A stretch of 64,000 nucleotides of DNA from Perilla frutescens (GCA_026008535.1 BRKX01000014.1:39500506-39564505), one strand, 5' to 3'. Shown: positions 46,367 through 58,714, counted from the stretch's first letter. Notes: generated from the letters alone by a model not told the origin. Made by a program: numbers and translations.

Positions 46367-46967
46367 TTTTAGCTGAAGAAAAATGGCTCTCTGAAGCTGC
46401 TAACCGACCGGAGGTACCGCATTTCAAGGTCGCACTATAGACCTCTCAGAACGCGACTCGAAGGGCGTCGCGCTTCCCGGTTGCACCTAGACTGTAGATT
46501 TTTGAAAGAGCTTCGATTTGAGTACTTATGGGCCTCGTGGTTCCAACCGAGTCAAAAGTTATGACCTCCGGACGAAACCCTACCGAAACTCAGCGAGATC
46601 CTCGATTTATGCTATTTTCGAAAACACATACAATACACAACTTTAATTTTCAAAACATATTTACTACTCATTTAATGCACACACCGAAATTACATAAAAT
46701 TAAGGTATGGCAATCATAAAATTAAACGCAATTACAATCATTTCTTAACACATAACTCGACATTTTAGTATTAAAAATTTAAACTGTATTATACACTCAG
46801 TATAATATCACTGTGTGCTATGACGTATTGGTTCGAGTGGAACAACCTGCAACATAACAACGGCATAATACAAACATACTCACATGATTAATATTCAAAT
46901 AATACTAATTCAAAATCATCTACTAAAATTATAATTTATAATTTAGCAAAAGGATCGGGGTATCACA

Positions 46968-46981
46968 ATCTCCCCAACTTT
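46968..46981 (-). other. Polypurine tract of element G
   Basis: AAGTTGGGGAGAT on the minus strand directly before TGTGATACCCC. Confidence 0.85.
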
Positions 46982-47006
46982 TAAAAATTTCATCCTCGAA
47001 ATTAGC

Positions 47007-49935
47007 CTAACATTTCTATTACATTTGGATGTCGAGTTAAGATATCAACTTCTTTCTCCCAAGTGGCCTCTTCAGGTCCATGCCTACTTCATTGAACTTT
47101 TATTAAAGGAACCTCACGGGTTCGAAGAGTGTGAACTCTTCTATCTAACACAGCAATTGGGACTTCTTCATACAACAAGTCTTGGGAAACTTGTACCGTG
47201 TCATAGAAAATGATATGACTAGGGTCAGACACATATCGTCTAAGCAACGACACATGGAAAAAATCGTGCACACCCGCCAAATCCGGAGGTAGTGCTAGGC
47301 GATAGGCAACATCACCTATTTTCTCTAGAATCTCGAACGGTCCCACATAACGTGGCTGCAACTTACCCTTCTTCCCAAATCTAACCACTCCTCTCATTGG
47401 TGCAATCTTCAAGAATACCTTGTCACCAATCTCAAAACTCACGTCTTTTCTCTTCACGTCGGCATAAGATTTCTGGCGATCTTGAGCTATCTTGATTCTT
47501 TTTCTTATCTTCTCAATTACTTCCACCGTCTCCTCAACAATCTCGGGACCTAAGAATCGACGCTCTCCCACTTCATCCCAATGAATAGGAGATCTGCACT
47601 TTCTCCCGTACAATGCCTCATACGGGGCCATTCCAATCGACGCTTGGAAACTATTATTATAAGTAAACTCCACAAGTGGCAAGTTGCTCTCCCAACTTCC
47701 ACCAAAATCGAGAACACATGCACGAAGCATGTCCTCCAACGTCTGGATGGTCCGCTCGGATTGACCATCGGATTGAGGATGGTACGCAGTGCTAAACCTC
47801 AACTGTGTTCCCATAGCTTCTTGCAAACTACGCCAAAACTTAGACGTAAACCTTGTGTCACGGTCTGACACTATCGACACAGGAACGCCGTGAAGACGTA
47901 CTATTTCATCGATATAAATCTGAGCTAATCGATCCATGCTAAACATCGTCTTTACCGGAAGAAAATGAGTAGACTTGGTCAACCTATCAACAATAACCCA
48001 AATTGCATGATGACCTCTCACTGACCGAGGCAATCCTACCACGAAGTCCATTGCAATGTGCTCCCACTTCCACTCGGGAATCTCGAGTGGATTTAACAAT
48101 CCAGAAGGGCGTTGATGCTCCGCCTTCACTTGTTGACAAGTGATACACTTCGATACAAATTGGCCAATTGACCTTTTCATATTTCTCCACCAAAAAACCA
48201 TCTTCAAGTCCTTGAACATCTTCGTGCCTCCTGGATGCACAGAATACGGAGTATTATGTGCTTCTTCAAGAATCTCCCTTCTGAGCTCTTCGTTCTTCAG
48301 CACACACAACCTTCCTTCGAAGAATAGTGTGCCATCACTTGCAACAGCAAATCTCTGAATAGAACCCTCCAATGCTCTCTTCTTCATTTTACATGGAAAA
48401 GGATCGTCGACTTGTGCTTCACGAACTCGATCACGAATTAGTGGTCGAACCACTAAGGCTGCTAAAATCCCCTGGGTGGTGTTGGAAGGATCCACCACCT
48501 CGAGATTCATCTTCTTAAACTCCTTGATCAACTGTTCTTGCTTGGTTGGTAGATAGATCTTCCGACTTAAGGCATCAGCTACAACATTTGCCTTTCCAGG
48601 ATGAGATAAGATCGTACAATCGTAATCCTTCACCAACTCTAACCATCTTCTTTGACGCAAATTCAACTCCTTCTGGGTGAAGAAGTACTTCAAGCTCTTG
48701 TGGTCGGTGTAAATCTCGCACTTGCTCCCATAAAGATAATGCCTCCAGATCTTCAATGCATAAACTACGGCAGCTAACTCGAGATCATGCGTCAGATAAT
48801 TATGCTCATACGTCTTCAACTGTCTTGATGCGTATGCCACTACCTTTCCATGCTGCATTAAAACACAACCAAGTCCTTGTTTCGAGGCGTTGCTGTAGAT
48901 GACAAAGCCTTCAGTCACATCAGAAATAGTCAACACTGGGGCTGACACGAGATGTCGCTTTAATTCTTGAAAAATCTGCTCACACTTCTCGCTCCATTGG
49001 AACTTCTCATTCTTCCTAGTCAATCTCATCAAAGGACCTGAGATCTTGGAAAACCCCTCGATAAATCTTCTATAGTAACCCGCTAGTCCTAAGAAGCTTC
49101 GGACTTCATTAACATTCGATGGCGTCTTCCAATTGTTAACAGCTTCAAACTTTGACGGGTCTACTTCGATTCCATTTGATGTCACCACGTGGCCCAGAAA
49201 TGCCACTCGTTCCAACCAGAATTCACATTTTGAAAATTTTGCATACAACTCTTCTTTCCTTAGCGTCTCCAACACGATTCTGAGATGCTCAGCGTGTTGT
49301 TCCTTGCTTCTTGAATAAATTAAGATGTCGTCGATGAAGACTATCACGAATTGGTCGAGGTACGGATGGAACACTCGATTCATTAAGTCCATGAAGACTC
49401 CTGGTGCATTGGACAGTCCAAAAGGCACCACCGAGAACTCATAATGCCCATAATGCGTTCTAAATGCCGTCTTTGGGATATCACTCTCCTTGATCTTCAA
49501 TTGATGATAGTCGGATCTCAAATCGATCTTCGAAAACACACCGGCTCCCTTCAGTTGATCGAACAGATGTTCAATTCTTGGCAGTGGATACTTGTTCTTG
49601 ATCGTTAACCGGTTCAATTCTCTATAATCAATGCACATTCGCATTGATCCATCCTTCTTCTTCACAAACAAAACAGGTGCTCCCCATGGTGAAACACTTG
49701 GTCGGATCAATTTGTTGTCAAGCAACTCTTGAAGTTGAACCTTGAGCTCTTGCAACTCCCTTGGCGCCATTCTATATGGAGCTTTAGATATTGGTGCCGC
49801 ACCTGGCACTAGGTCGATGGTGAACTCGATCTGACGACCAGGAGGGATCCCTTGCAGCTCGTCTGGAAATACGTCGGGAAACTCGTTCACCACTAGCACA
49901 TCTAACACCTGGACTTTAGTAGACTTTGACTCCAC
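47007..49935 (-). pseudogene. Element G pol: RT, RNase H, integrase, chromodomain-like end
   Basis: Open for 948 codons from 49935. RT occupies about residues 20-300: SPWGAPVLFVKKKDGSMRMC, FSKIDLRSDYHQ (Ser-Asp where Ser-Gly is usual), YGHYEFSVVPFGLSNAP and intact VFIDDILIYS (residues 199-208). RNase H at about 340-455: YSNAS at 347-351, where the first catalytic Asp is Asn (codon 48889-48891), Glu in THDLELAAVV (386) and Asp in YTDHKSLKY (411). Integrase: zinc site His560, His567, Cys597, Cys600; catalytic Asp630, Asp691, Glu727. GPF-type and chromodomain-like C-terminus follow. TGA at 47089-47091 replaces the Trp of the KVQW motif; in frame beyond it comes HGPEEATWEKEVDILTRHPN. The natural upstream connection is in another frame. 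Confidence 0.9.
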
Positions 49936-49939
49936 GATG

Positions 49940-51448
49940 CTAACGAGAAATCCCTGACACCCTTTTTTTCTTCAACAACTTCATTGCCTTCATTGCTATA
50001 ATGATTCTCTGAGTTGATCTCGTTCTTGCACCATAGAAGATGAGCTTAGATTCTCCCGGAAAATCAAATTCGACCTCACGATCACGACATCGAATCATGG
50101 CATGATTCCCACTCAACCAATCCATACCTAGGATTACGTCGAAATCACGCATCTCCAAGACATGGAGATCTGCTCTCAACACTCTATCATTGATTTCTAG
50201 CTTCAGGCCATACGCCATCTTGCTAGAAGAAACTTTCTTTCCTGAAAGAATACTGATCTCTAACAATTCACCACTATCTTTGCATAAAACACCAAGCTTG
50301 GAATAGAAACTTACAGATATGAAGGAGTGCGATGCACCCGAATCGAATAACACTAAAGCTGGAATATCTGATACTCGAAGAATACCTGACATAGTATCCT
50401 CACCTGAATTAGGGTTCTTTTCCTCACCCTCCAAAGCAAACAGTCGAGGCTTCACCTTTCTTTCTTGCTCATTCTTCTTCTTCGGGCAGTCATAGGACAG
50501 GTGGCTCGGGTCCCCACAAGTAAAGCAAACTCTCTGCCCCGCATGGCACTCTCCTAGATGGAACTTTTGGCATTTAGGGCAAGGAGCCCTATCGTTGTTT
50601 CCTCTCTGTGAGACAGGCCTCTGCTGCCATGGCTTGTTTTGCATAGGAGCTTTTCCCTTTCCTTTGTCCTGCGGCTCCCATTTCCTCTTGCCAAAGGCCT
50701 CACACTGCCTTTGGTTTTTCAAGTCCAGCTGGAGCCCATGAGAGATAGCCTGGGCCCTCTCAATCACCTCGCCATAGGTCCTCAACCTTTGGCCCAATAG
50801 AATTCCCGCAATTTCGGGACGTAAACTACGCTCGAAGCGTCGAGCTTTTTTTTCATCCATATACACAATGTACGGAACATAGCGGGAGAGACGGTTGAAC
50901 CGCCTTTCATATTCGATCACAGTCATTCCTCCTTGCCTTAGATTGAGGAATTCGGTCTCCATCTTAGTCTTAAAAGACTCGGGAAAGTATCGGGTGAGGA
51001 TCAACTCTTTCAAGTCGGTCCACACCAAAGCTTGGCGTTGCTCGGGCGTCAGAGTTCGGGAATGGGTTTTCCACCAGAAGCTCACCTCTTCCGCAAATTG
51101 AAAGATAGCGCAGGAGGCTTTCTGCTCCTCTGTACATTGGATGTGCTCAAAGATCCGCTCCATTTCCCAGTTCCATTCCTAAGTCGCTTATGGACCTTCA
51201 CTTCCTTTGAGCCTAGATGGCCCCATTCTTTTGAACTGTTCGACTACCTCAAACACCTCTTTTTGGAGCCTAGCTCCTTCCGCCATTCCTCCCCGCCCCA
51301 TCTGCTGGACCATGAGACCCTGAAGCGTCTCAAGGAAACCTCAGGCAAAGTCGGGCCCGTTCTCTCGTGGTGGGGGATCATGGAGACCACCCCCTTCATT
51401 ACTTGATTCCTCTGCTTCTTGCGGAGCAGGAGCATGACGCGGCGGCAT
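49940..51448 (-). pseudogene. Element G gag and protease
   Basis: The likely start is 51446-51448 (MPPRHAPAPQEAEESSN), a usual beginning for chromovirus gag. In-frame stops follow: TGA after NGPDFA, then TAA and TAG just before EWNWEMERIFEHI. From 51163 it is open: capsid region (FAEEVSFWWKTHSR, LKELILTRYFPES, MTVIEYERRFNRLSRYVPY), basic linker, CCHC knuckle (CFTCGDPSHLSYDC), protease LVLFDSGASHSFIS with intact Asp-Ser-Gly, and FDVILGMDWLS. It ends at 49940 after LKKKRVSGISR. A run of seven A at 49963-49969 shifts the frame by one base relative to pol. Confidence 0.88.
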
Positions 51449-51924
51449 CCTAAAGCTTTTAGGAACACTAGCTCATTGGGTTAATGTCATTTAAAGCTAA
51501 TTCGAGGACTACTAAAGCACTTTTCATCATTTCATAATCAAGGAAGCACACAACTTCCAAGATTTCATTTCTTTAAAGCGTGCATTGGCAATTTAAAACA
51601 TTATAGTTGATCGTGACATCAAATACTTTTTATTCATCTATATTGTCCAACTTCAGACCATTCATTCTTTTCTTTTGTCCAACTTCGGACCATTCTTTTC
51701 TTCTTTAACATGCTATCTCGATTTAATCAACTCTTAAACCTCTTTAACTTCTTTCCCGACACACTCTATATACACCCCCATTTCATATTACTCATACTTG
51801 AAAACCATTAAGAGTACATACCTTAGGATCGGAGTCAAGCCGAGTAGCCGTCGTGAACAACCACCCACATTTCTCATTCATAAATCAAACACATACAGAA
51901 ACGAGTCTACAGGAGCATAGACCC
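51449..51924 (-). other. Leader of element G
   Basis: About 480 bp between PBS and gag start. Contains a direct repeat near 51648-51700 (TTGTCCAACTTC-GACCATTC). No gene. Confidence 0.7.
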
Positions 51925-51936
51925 GCTCTGATACCA
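51925..51936 (-). other. Primer-binding site of element G
   Basis: Exact TGGTATCAGAGC on the minus strand, three bases from the LTR end. Confidence 0.9.
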
Positions 51937-51939
51937 ATT

Positions 51940-54402
51940 TGTAGCGTCCCAAACTACTCTATTTGGCCACGTCACTTATCATACAATTTACTTACTCATT
52001 TTGGTGTGCTTATTTTAAATTAAGCGGAAGCTAAGGTCAAGTTTCACTATGAGGAATGAATTCATAATTCCCAATACAAATTTTTCACAATTATAACATA
52101 CAACCTATCGGATCTAATTTGTCACACAACATGGCATTTAATGGAAGAATTGCATAGGCCCAACCATATCAATCATACGATCATCTAACCTATCGGGCTC
52201 ATAGGTTTGACACAACCCGCCCGTCTAGCACCCTAAATTAACATCCATAATATAGGGTCAACACATACTTCACACATAGAAGGCCCCAAGGTCGAACGAC
52301 CCGCCTTTAAAATGTTTTGCATAATGTCAAGTTAAATATATCATAACTACAAAATAGGGCTAATCCCATCCCCAACAATCATTGATCATAAAAACAAAAG
52401 GAGAATGATCAATGTAATATTAATAGTGTAAGTATTTCAAAAGAGAGCATGCAAAAGTAAACACAAGCTTGTGGGGGTTTCTCTTGTGTTCACAACGCTC
52501 CTACTCAGGCCTCAATTCCTCAACCTGAAATTCATTAAATGAATAGGGTGAGTATTTAACAACATACTCAGTGGGGAACACTGTAAACAGTTATAGCCAA
52601 TTGCACAAGTGAAAATATAACATATGGATACTTCTTTTCTTTGTGGAGACTAGCCTCAACCCCGTAGGGCCCAAACATCATGATGCCCCCATTAATGAAC
52701 GTCTTTATCCCTGTAGGGATGCCCGCAGGCTTATTATCCCCCAGAAAGGACATTAACGAGTCTATTATCGACCCCGAAGAATCTCTTTGTTGACCCAGAA
52801 GAATCTCTGTTGTCGACCCCGAAGGATCTCTGTTGTCGACCCCGAAGGATCTCTGTTTTGCCCCGAAGGGTCTCATTCATACTTATACAATCAAAGCACA
52901 ACAATAACTATAACTTTACACGTGTTCACAGTTTAGAGTTACCCCACCTTATGAGACGCTTTCGAATCTTTTCAACCTTTGAGATACTCCTTAGCCGTGC
53001 ACAAGTCGTCCACATCGAGCCCTAATACGTCACTAAGTACCTTTCAATTCCCTTTTTCATTTTAGATGTCGAGTTATTCAATTAAATCATAATTTGACCA
53101 AACACATTCTATAATTTTCTTTAAGGTCTTCTTACATATCCATATATACAATCATGGATATACAAACTCATAATATGATTTTGGACTCAAAATATACATT
53201 AAAACTCTTTGAAGCATTTAATCGAGCACATTACGTGCACTCATTCAAACCACATGATCATGACTCAATTTAAATCCTTTAAACCCAAGATTTTAAATAC
53301 ATAAACCTCTATCCTAGGGCTCTAACATACATGAAAATCAACTCCATACAATCATCATAACACCTCCAACCAAACACCAACAATTTAAGGGGAAAATAGG
53401 GTAAAAATCCAAACCCTAGCAATAATGAACCATAGGGATTTCAATTTGACAACACATATAGTTTCAATGGAGTAAATAAACCATATGTTTGAGATATCAA
53501 AGCATGAGGATCAATAGAATCGAAAAGCCCTAATTTTTTGGACTTAAACCCTAAATTCAAATCAACAAGAATGGAACTTAATCATCAAGAGGGAAGTGGT
53601 ATGAGATTACCTTAGATGATGGATGATGATGATGATAGAATCCACTCCCAAAAGTTGAAGAATTTCTTGAGAGGGTTGGGAGAAAAATCGCCCAAGAGGA
53701 GAAAGGAAATGAGGGTGAAAAGGGTTAAGTGTGGTACTTAAAGAATGGAATTTTCCGAAGCGAGGCGCGACCTAGGGGGGTCGTGTTTTGGGGTCGTATT
53801 TTAGCCGAAGAAAAATGGCTCTCTGAAGCTGTTAACACGCAACCGGAGGTGTCGCATTTCAAGGTCGCGCTGTAGACCTCTCAGAACGCGACTCGAAGGG
53901 GGTCACGCTTCCCGGTTGAGCCCAAACTGTAAATTTTTGAAAGAGCTTCGATTTGAGTAATTATGGGCCTCGTGGTTCCAACCGAGTCAAAAGTTATGAC
54001 TTCCGGACGAAACCCTACTGAAACTCAGCGAGACCCTCGATTTATGCTATTTTCGAAAACACATACAATACACTACTTTAATTTTCAAAACATATTTACT
54101 AATCATTTAATGCACACACCGAAATTACATAAAATTAAGGTATGACAATCATAAAATTAAACGCAATTACAATCATTCCTTAACACATAACTCGACATTT
54201 TAGTATTAAAAATTCAAACTGTATTATACACTCAGTATAATATCACTGTGTGCTATGACGTATTGGTTCGAGTGGAACAACCTGCAACATAACAACGACA
54301 TAATACAAACATACTCACATGATTAATATTCAAACAATATTAATTCAAAATCATCTACTAAAATTATAATTTATAATTTAGCAAAAGGATCGGGGTATCA
54401 CA
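51940..54402 (-). mobile_element. 5' LTR of element G
   Basis: 2463 bp, 51 bp longer than its partner mainly because of extra repeat units at 52767-52875. The stem-loop is at 52549-52570. Confidence 0.9.
52767..52875 (-). repeat. Short tandem repeats in element G 5' LTR
   Basis: About four to five units of GTCGACCCCGAAGGATCTCT type, some with AAGAATC. More units than in the 3' LTR. Confidence 0.75.
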
Positions 54403-54407
54403 AATAT
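54403..54407. other. Target-site duplication of element G, right
   Basis: AATAT, identical to 44551-44555. Confidence 0.85.
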
Positions 54408-54552
54408 CCGCATCATTTTTATCATTATTAAACTAAACAAAAACAAACACTAACATTAATTATTTTAATAAAATTAAATATGGTAGTTTATTAAATTACG
54501 TCAAATAAAAACCACCACTTTTCATCGTTCAGGTCTCATTACTTTATAATTT
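54408..54552. other. AT-rich stretch without a gene
   Basis: Continuation of the pre-insertion DNA from 44550. No motif recognised. Confidence 0.5.
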
Positions 54553-54890
54553 TGTAGCGTCACGGTCCCGGAAAACAGTGGAAATGGACCCCACAAGGGA
54601 TGGAATTAAGAAACGGGAAAGAAAGGGGATAACCTGATTAACGAAAATTCAGCAAAAGACTCAGAACAAGCAAACATGCTTAATAATTACATATACTTGT
54701 CTGTTACACCAAGATCAGAGTTCTTAGCGTTTAACAAAAAAGAATATCATAAGCGTGGAAGCTCAATTCTCAACAGAATACTAACAAAAACGAGATAACG
54801 GGAAAATACATAAATAACAAAAACCCCTCGCTCAGCATCGTCACGTCCACGCACCAGCCTACTGACCTGAAAGTGTTTGAAATATTTGGG

Positions 54891-54910
54891 CTGAGTACTA
54901 ATGCCCTCAG
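54891..54910 (-). other. LTR stem-loop CTGAG...CTCAG
   Basis: A 5-bp stem with a 10-base loop, flanked by GGG and TGGGC. The weakest of the five related LTR hairpins. Confidence 0.5.
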
Positions 54911-55863
54911 TGGGCAAGTCTTCGGAATTTAATTTATGTAAATTATTTACTAAAAATAATCTATCTATGTCCATGCAGGTAGTGAAGCTTAGGAGGGTTT
55001 AAAGTTGGAAGCAGCCTAAAGCTCACCAAAATATTTTAACATGAAACGCTAAGAGTGTAACTAGTCACTGCCCACAACCTCTACTGCATCACCAACACGT
55101 AAAGTTTATGAGTATAACCAAAAAATATAACAGTTCATTTTAGTCTTTTGACATGGAATAGGGCATGACGAATAATGCATGCAATACTGTAGCTACTCAC
55201 ATTGACACAACACTGGTTTATGAGACTCCAACAACATATAGTAGCATGAAAATATTTAACACAGATAATCACATATGTAATTTTAACAAAGCAGAGCTTA
55301 ATAACTCGAAAAATAGGATTTGTAAAGATATAGTAGCCCACCTGGATAGAAGATAAACTTTCAAATTATAGGTTGGTTCTGCTCAAATTCTGCTACTTCT
55401 TCTAGCCCTACAACAACCAGTATTTGCTTAGTTTAACTAAAAGACCCCTATGAAAACCCAATCTCTAAGCTTTCTTTTAATTTAGTTGTTGAATTCTATT
55501 ATTTATTTACACATTCAAATAATAATTATTACAAAAAGTAATTCACTAATTATTACTATTAGTACATAACTAAATCAAATGTCTTAACCAAAAGAAATAT
55601 AACAAAAGAACATTACGGTAATATTATAATTTTATGAATTATGACATCAACCTATATATGGTATTCAATGATGAATTTAAAGTTCCCTATTTCAATATTA
55701 TAATATTTATTTAACAGTTCCAATATATTAAAGCTTAGCATATTTAAATTTACAAAGTCCTATTAAACCTATATTCATAGACCTGGAAAATTTCAAATCA
55801 AATTTCTTATTGATACTTAATTAATATTTTATATTAATATTAATAATTATTAGTGCCATTATT

Positions 55864-56337
55864 AACTATTACTTTAGATATTAGCTGATTACATGATTGT
55901 AAATAATATTACTTGGATTCTTGATCCTTGTACAAGCATATTCATTAGTTTTCCAGTTTCATAAGAATATAATTAAATTCTAAATAGATTTATTTTTCGA
56001 AATGATATTGATATGTGCTAAGTTCAAGTAGACTTAATTAGATGATTATGAATCACTTTTAAACTAGCCACTTAAATTAAATTACAAATTGCATGAACAT
56101 AACTATTACTTTAGATATTAGCCGATTACATGATTGTAAATAATATTACTTGGATTCTTGATCCTTGTACAAGCATATTCATTAGTTTTCCAGTTTCATA
56201 AGAATATAATTAAATTCCAAATAGATTTATTTTTCGAAATGATATTGATATGTGCTAAGTTCAAGTAGACTTAATTAGATGATTATGAATCACTTTTAAA
56301 CTAGCCACTTAAATTAAATTACAAATAGCATGAACAT
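55864..56337. repeat. 237-bp tandem duplication
   Basis: Copies 55864-56100 and 56101-56337 differ at only about three bases by eye, so the duplication is much younger than the decayed element around it. Confidence 0.9.
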
Positions 56338-57399
56338 ATATGCCGAATTTCATAGCCTTCAATTTAATTCCAATATAGTCATTTAATATTGTTATTCTAG
56401 GTTAGATATATTTAATTTGTACATAATTTTGAAAAAAAAAACTAATTGAATAATTTCATATACAATGACCACTTATAATTTCTTAAAATTAAATGAGATC
56501 AAGTGAGTAATCCTTCAAAACCAAGAATTCCAATAATAAATTTTACACATATATATATATAAGTCATAAATAAGAACTTACCTCAAAGGAAAATAGTTGC
56601 AGAAAGTTTATTATATTTACTATATTTTCCTTCATCAAATTATTGATTTAACTATAAGGGTGATGAAGAAAAAATGATTCAGACCTATATGGTTTAAATA
56701 ATTAAAAATTCAATTAGATCGACCTTTAAAAATTACTCACTAATCTACTAATTTCCTCCTCAAGACTCGTAACCTATTTTGTTGATTAGTCATCATCTAT
56801 TAATATATATATTAAACACCTCACTCTATTTTAATTTGGTAGATATCAACAACACTTAATTCTATAAGATACAAGCATACACGTATATTAATCTACTATT
56901 TCTATACTTACATAATTCATGATTGCAAAAATAATTAAACAACTAAGGTTATATATAAGTATATATATATATAATTATATATATCATTTTCTTTTCTTTT
57001 TTATTCGCAATTAAATGATATGTGTATATATATATAATGTATGTGTGTGTTTGTATATATAAATCACGCTAAATTAATTTGTACTCGATAAATCATTTCC
57101 TAATTAAGAAACAAACCAAATTCATATCTAGTTAAGGTTCTGAATAAAAATATAAGATGGTTTCGGGTATCTCTAACCCACTAAATAACACATTTTACCC
57201 TAAAAGTGATCTATAGCGGTCAATTTTCTTCCCTGACTTACCCTTAAGGGAAGCATATTGACTATTCTTTTAATACTAAATAGTTTTGGATATTACATTT
57301 GTTCTAACTATTAGATTTATATTCCCTATTAAATTTAGATGATAAAATTTTGGGGTATTATACTCATCCCCCTTAAAAGAATTTCATCCCGAAATTCAC

Positions 57400-58714
57400 G
57401 TTCTTAAGAACATATCAGGATATTGTTAACTCATCTCGCTTTCAAGTTCCCACGTTACTTCTGTTCGATCATGATGATTTCATTGCAAAAGTACCAATGG
57501 AATTTGTTTGTTTCTTAGGACTTGAACTTTTCTATCAAGAATTTTATGGGGGTTTTCCTCCTACGACATATCTTAACGTAGATCTAACTCACATTCTTTG
57601 ACAATGTGTTCTGGGTCTAGCATGTATTTACAGAGCATAGAAACGTGATATACATCATGAACTTGTGATAGGTCCGATGGTAGAGCTAATCGGTAAGCAA
57701 CCTAACCAAATGTTTCTAGTATCTCAAATAGCTAATAAATCTTAGTTTCAACTTGCCTTGTTTTCCGAATCTCACAACACCTCGTGTTGGAGATACCTTT
57801 AAGAAGACTTTTTTACCTACTAGAAATTGTAGGTCTGTTCTGCGCTTATCTGCATAAGCTTTTTGTCTGCTTTGTGCTTCTTTTATTCTTGTTCAAATTC
57901 GGTCAATTATCTCGATAGTGGTCTGTATGATCTCTGGATCCAATATTTTCCTTTCTCTAACTTCGTCCCAGTACAGGGTTTATCTTCATTTTCGACCATA
58001 TTAGGTTTCATATGGTGCCATCTTTATAGTTGATTGATAACTATTGCTATACGCAAACTCTACCAATGGTAAAATGTCTTCCCAGTGGGTATTTCCATCC
58101 AACACAACTCCCCGGAGCAAGTCTTCCAAAATTTGTATCGTTCTCTTTGACTGGCCATCTATTTGGGGATGAAAAGCGGTACTAAAGCTTAGCTTTGTTC
58201 CCATTCCTTCTTGGAGACTTTTCCAGAACCTTGATATAAAACATGTATCATGATCTGACGTGATAGAAAATGGAATTGCATGCAATCGAACAATCTTCTT
58301 TACATAAATCTGTGCCAACTTGCTTAATTTTGTTGTTGTTTTGATCGGTATGAAGTGTGCTAATTTAGTCAATAGATCCACGATGACCCATACGGTTGAG
58401 TTCTCTTTTGCTGATCTTGGTAAGCCTACCACAAAATCCATCGTTATATGCTCCCATTTTCACTCTGAAATTTCCAACGACTGCAATAATCCTAAAGGTC
58501 ATTGATGTACGACTTTCACTTGTTGGCATGTTAAGCATCTCTCTACAAATATTGCTAACTCTCTTTTCATATTATTCCACCAGAAATATTGTTTCAAGTC
58601 CTTGTATAGCTTTGTGCTACCTAGATGTGCAATGTAAGAAGTATTATGAGTTTCTCTCATTATTTCTTGCTTCAGTGTTTCGTCACTAGGAATGTATAGT
58701 CTGTCACGGAACAT
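57400..58714 (-). pseudogene. Integrase and chromodomain-like end, chromovirus B
   Basis: The zinc site HLGSTKLYKDLKQYFWWNNM and CLTCQQVK lies at 58714-58499, then a stop. The core 58441-58001 holds MDFVVGLPRSAKENSTVWVI (Asp) and SITSDHDTCFISRF (Asp), but HPQIDGQSKRTIQ has Lys where the catalytic Glu belongs. Lower frames are broken. The end reads IPLVLLQ, TGA (57480-57482), NHHDRTEVTWELESEMS. Confidence 0.82.

Larger units (their letters stand above)
44556..46967 (-). mobile_element. 3' LTR of element G
   Basis: 2412 bp, TGTAGCG on the left and GGTATCACA on the right of the plus strand. It differs from the 5' LTR by scattered changes and by fewer copies of a 22-bp repeat. It holds the stem-loop at 45164-45185 and a GC-rich block at 46330-46490. 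Confidence 0.9.
44556..54402 (-). mobile_element. Chromovirus element G, structurally complete
   Basis: 9847 bp on the minus strand: 5' LTR 51940-54402, PBS 51925-51936, gag-protease 49940-51448, pol 47089-49935 plus a short tail, polypurine tract 46968-46981, 3' LTR 44556-46967. The flanking AATAT duplication is perfect. The C-terminal chromodomain-like module and RT type suggest the Tekay/Del group. It carries three gag stops, a one-base shift between gag-protease and pol, an RNase H active-site change and a TGA near the pol end, so it is not autonomous. Confidence 0.9.
54553..57362 (-). mobile_element. 3' LTR of chromovirus copy B
   Basis: 2810 bp. The left end TGTAGCG matches the 5' LTR remnant at 62812; the right end reads TATAATACCCC on the minus strand, so the LTR start TG has become TA. 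It contains a 237-bp tandem duplication (55864-56337), AT-rich simple repeats and the stem-loop at 54891-54910. Confidence 0.85.

Noticed and set aside
45384..52875. CRISPR-like repeat arrays
   Set aside because: The units are contiguous short tandem repeats without spacers, inside retrotransposon LTRs of a plant-type genome.
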